64,000 bases of DNA from Saccopteryx bilineata. Taxonomy: Eukaryota; Chordata; Mammalia; Chiroptera; Emballonuridae. The notes beneath the pieces were generated by a model that was not told the DNA's origin, did not search any database, and saw only the letters and a program-made list of their open reading frames with translations. Positions 62,510-64,000 of this stretch are shown here, in pieces; the stretch's first letter is position 1; each line of letters opens with the position of its first letter. The stretch lies in NCBI RefSeq assembly GCF_036850765.1, contig NC_089493.1, positions 17,237,632-17,301,631 on the forward strand, read 5' to 3'. The translations under genes and the position numbers were made by a program.

Positions 62510-63075
62510 ATTCATTCGTTCATCAAACACTTGCTAAAAGGCCACTTTGGACCTGATACAATGCAAGGTCCTTGTGATGCAAGGTGAACAAGACAGATAA
62601 AGACCCTGCAGTCAGAAAGGAGATGTTTAGAAAACAAGACAGAAAAAAAATTTATTAAATAAAAACTACAAACTTGAGATAAGAAATATTAATATTAGGA
62701 ACCATGTCATGAAAGACATAATGAAGTGTAACAATATTCGGAGGCTGTGGGTGTGGGTTAGATATGGTGGTCATGGACGGCATCATGGACAATGGGATTC
62801 CCAGAGAATGAGTAGTGTTACTGGGGGATCCAAGACAAAGGAAGGGTGCATGAGAGGAGAGAGGCTAATGCAATAGTCAGGCCTAAGTAACAGCAGGTGC
62901 AAAGGTGTAAGGGGAGAAGAGCCTGCCCTCTTCCAGGAAAGATCAACATGGATGGAGACATCCTATACAAAATGGGTTAACTGGAGGACCAAGGATATGA
63001 AGGGCCCAGTCAAGCAAAGGCTTGTGGCTTTGGCAAATCACTAGAATTTTATTCTAAGGTCAATGGAAAGCTTAC
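62510..63075. mobile_element. Ancient dispersed repeat, family uncertain (L2-like)
   Basis: CATCAAACACTTGCTAAAAG, GTGAACAAGACAGATAAAGA, GCAGGTGCAAAGGTGTAAGG and GAATTTTATTCTAAGGTCAA are landmarks, in the usual order, of a common old mammalian repeat. I am confident it is a repeat but not of the family name. Confidence 0.55.
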
Positions 63076-64000
63076 ACTTACATGGACTAGAGCCAGGAGG
63101 GTATGGAGAGTGAAGATAAAGATCAAAAAGAACCACCAAATCTATACAGCAAAAGTTGAAATCTATACGGGTGGGAAAGTCTGATGAACTTGAACAAGAA
63201 ATGTCATCAAGAAAAGGAGCTTGGGGAGGAAAAGTGAGCTCCAAACTTCTTCTGCCAGAATTTTCCCTTCAAATGTCCTGTTCATAGAGCCTCCCTAATA
63301 TACCCCCCCACACACACACACATGCATTTATACCAGATGTTGAAAATTCTCTTTTGAAATACATGATGTATGAATAATAACTAAATAAATGAAATGCAGC
63401 TTGACTAAACAAGAACTTTGGTGTCAAGGTGAGACACCCATGCTGGGTAAAGACAGCCACGTCATTAATTAGAAGGGTCTCTCCCCTCCCACCAGGAGCA
63501 CTGAAGCCTGCCACCCTGCTTAGCATCATGCCCCTTCCACAGGAAAGGCAGACCACCTGCTGTTTCCTAGCAAGCAAATTGGTCCCTACCTATAAATTAT
63601 TCTATGTGGTGAAGAAAAGCTTCTTCTTCTTTTTTTTTTTTTCCTGAAGCTATAAGCACAGCCTGGTAAGCAACCATAGATAATTTGAAAGGCAGCTTTT
63701 AGTGACCCTAATGACAAAAACGTTACAAGTGCAGTGCAGGGGCTGACAAGGCTGCATCGTTCATGAGCATCTGAGCTGTCTGACCTGAGCACAGGGGTTG
63801 CCCAGGCTCAGTGCCAGTGAGGGGGCCCTCACTCGAGAGGTTCAGGAACTCACACATTACCTATGTCTACCTGAAACCTGTTCACAGATTTCTAGACCCA
63901 AGACTCCTCACAAGTAGTGAGGTACTCTTTTGGGGGAGTCATGGGTGCAGGACTTAGTGAAGTACATTTCTAGGTGAAGCAAACCCCCCCCCACGCCCCG
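63076..64000. other. Non-coding stretch to the window edge
   Basis: No exon, RNA gene or repeat of note apart from short C, CA and T runs (about 63303-63322 and 63628-63642). Confidence 0.45.

Larger units (their letters stand above)
50113..64000 (-). other. FLRT2: Probable 3' part of FLRT2 intron 1
   Basis: If the acceptor at 50087 is right, everything to the right in this window is upstream intron, because no convincing upstream exon or promoter is visible. In other mammals the first FLRT2 intron is long. Its content is given in the separate entries; stretches not listed hold no gene I can support. Confidence 0.4.

Noticed and set aside
1..64000. CRISPR arrays, operons, prophage or other prokaryotic systems
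   Set aside because: Sequence composition, introns, SINEs and L1s show a mammalian nuclear genome; no regularly spaced repeats or prokaryotic gene organisation were seen.

Overview
This window is nuclear DNA from a bat. The main evidence is a set of tRNA-derived SINEs (heads such as GGTTGGCTCAGTGGTAGAGC and GTGGTGGCGCAGTGG) that I recognise as chiropteran. Their forms look more like those of horseshoe or leaf-nosed bats than the classical vespertilionid VES element, but the family-level placement is from memory. The rest is ordinary mammalian non-coding DNA: L1 3' ends, MIR fragments, ancient LTR pieces and microsatellites. There are no bacterial features, CRISPR arrays, or convincing rRNA or tRNA genes.

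The only protein-coding gene I can support is FLRT2, on the minus strand. Its whole 660-codon open reading frame lies in one exon (47710-49692). Upstream, a good splice acceptor at 50087-50088 suggests this exon starts at 50086, leaving about 394 nt of 5' UTR with two short upstream ORFs. The DNA to the left of the stop codon (about 43250-47709) is unique, free of recognisable repeats, and probably a long 3' UTR. DNA to the right of 50086 would then be the 3' part of the first intron. The left 43 kb is the downstream flank.

Layout: 1-26 kb is repeat-rich intergenic DNA with many SINEs, a degraded L1 ORF2 tract (about 17.3-18.5 kb) and an LTR-like piece near 10.4 kb. At 26.1-32.9 kb there is a large inverted duplication: two arms of about 1.63 kb, about 95% identical, separated by about 3.5 kb. 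Each arm carries the same 350-bp hAT-type DNA transposon with the same 8-bp target-site duplication. At 33-42.6 kb there are SINEs, MIRs and a diverged direct repeat. At 42.6-50.6 kb lies the FLRT2 exon and its repeat-poor surroundings. At 50.6-64 kb there are SINEs (one inserted in an L1 3' UTR, one in a MIR), a perfect 51-bp tandem duplication and an old dispersed repeat.

I found no new multi-gene system. The most notable non-genic structure is the inverted duplication with its shared hAT element. The most notable gene-related detail is the 5' UTR organisation of FLRT2. All homology and identity statements are by eye.
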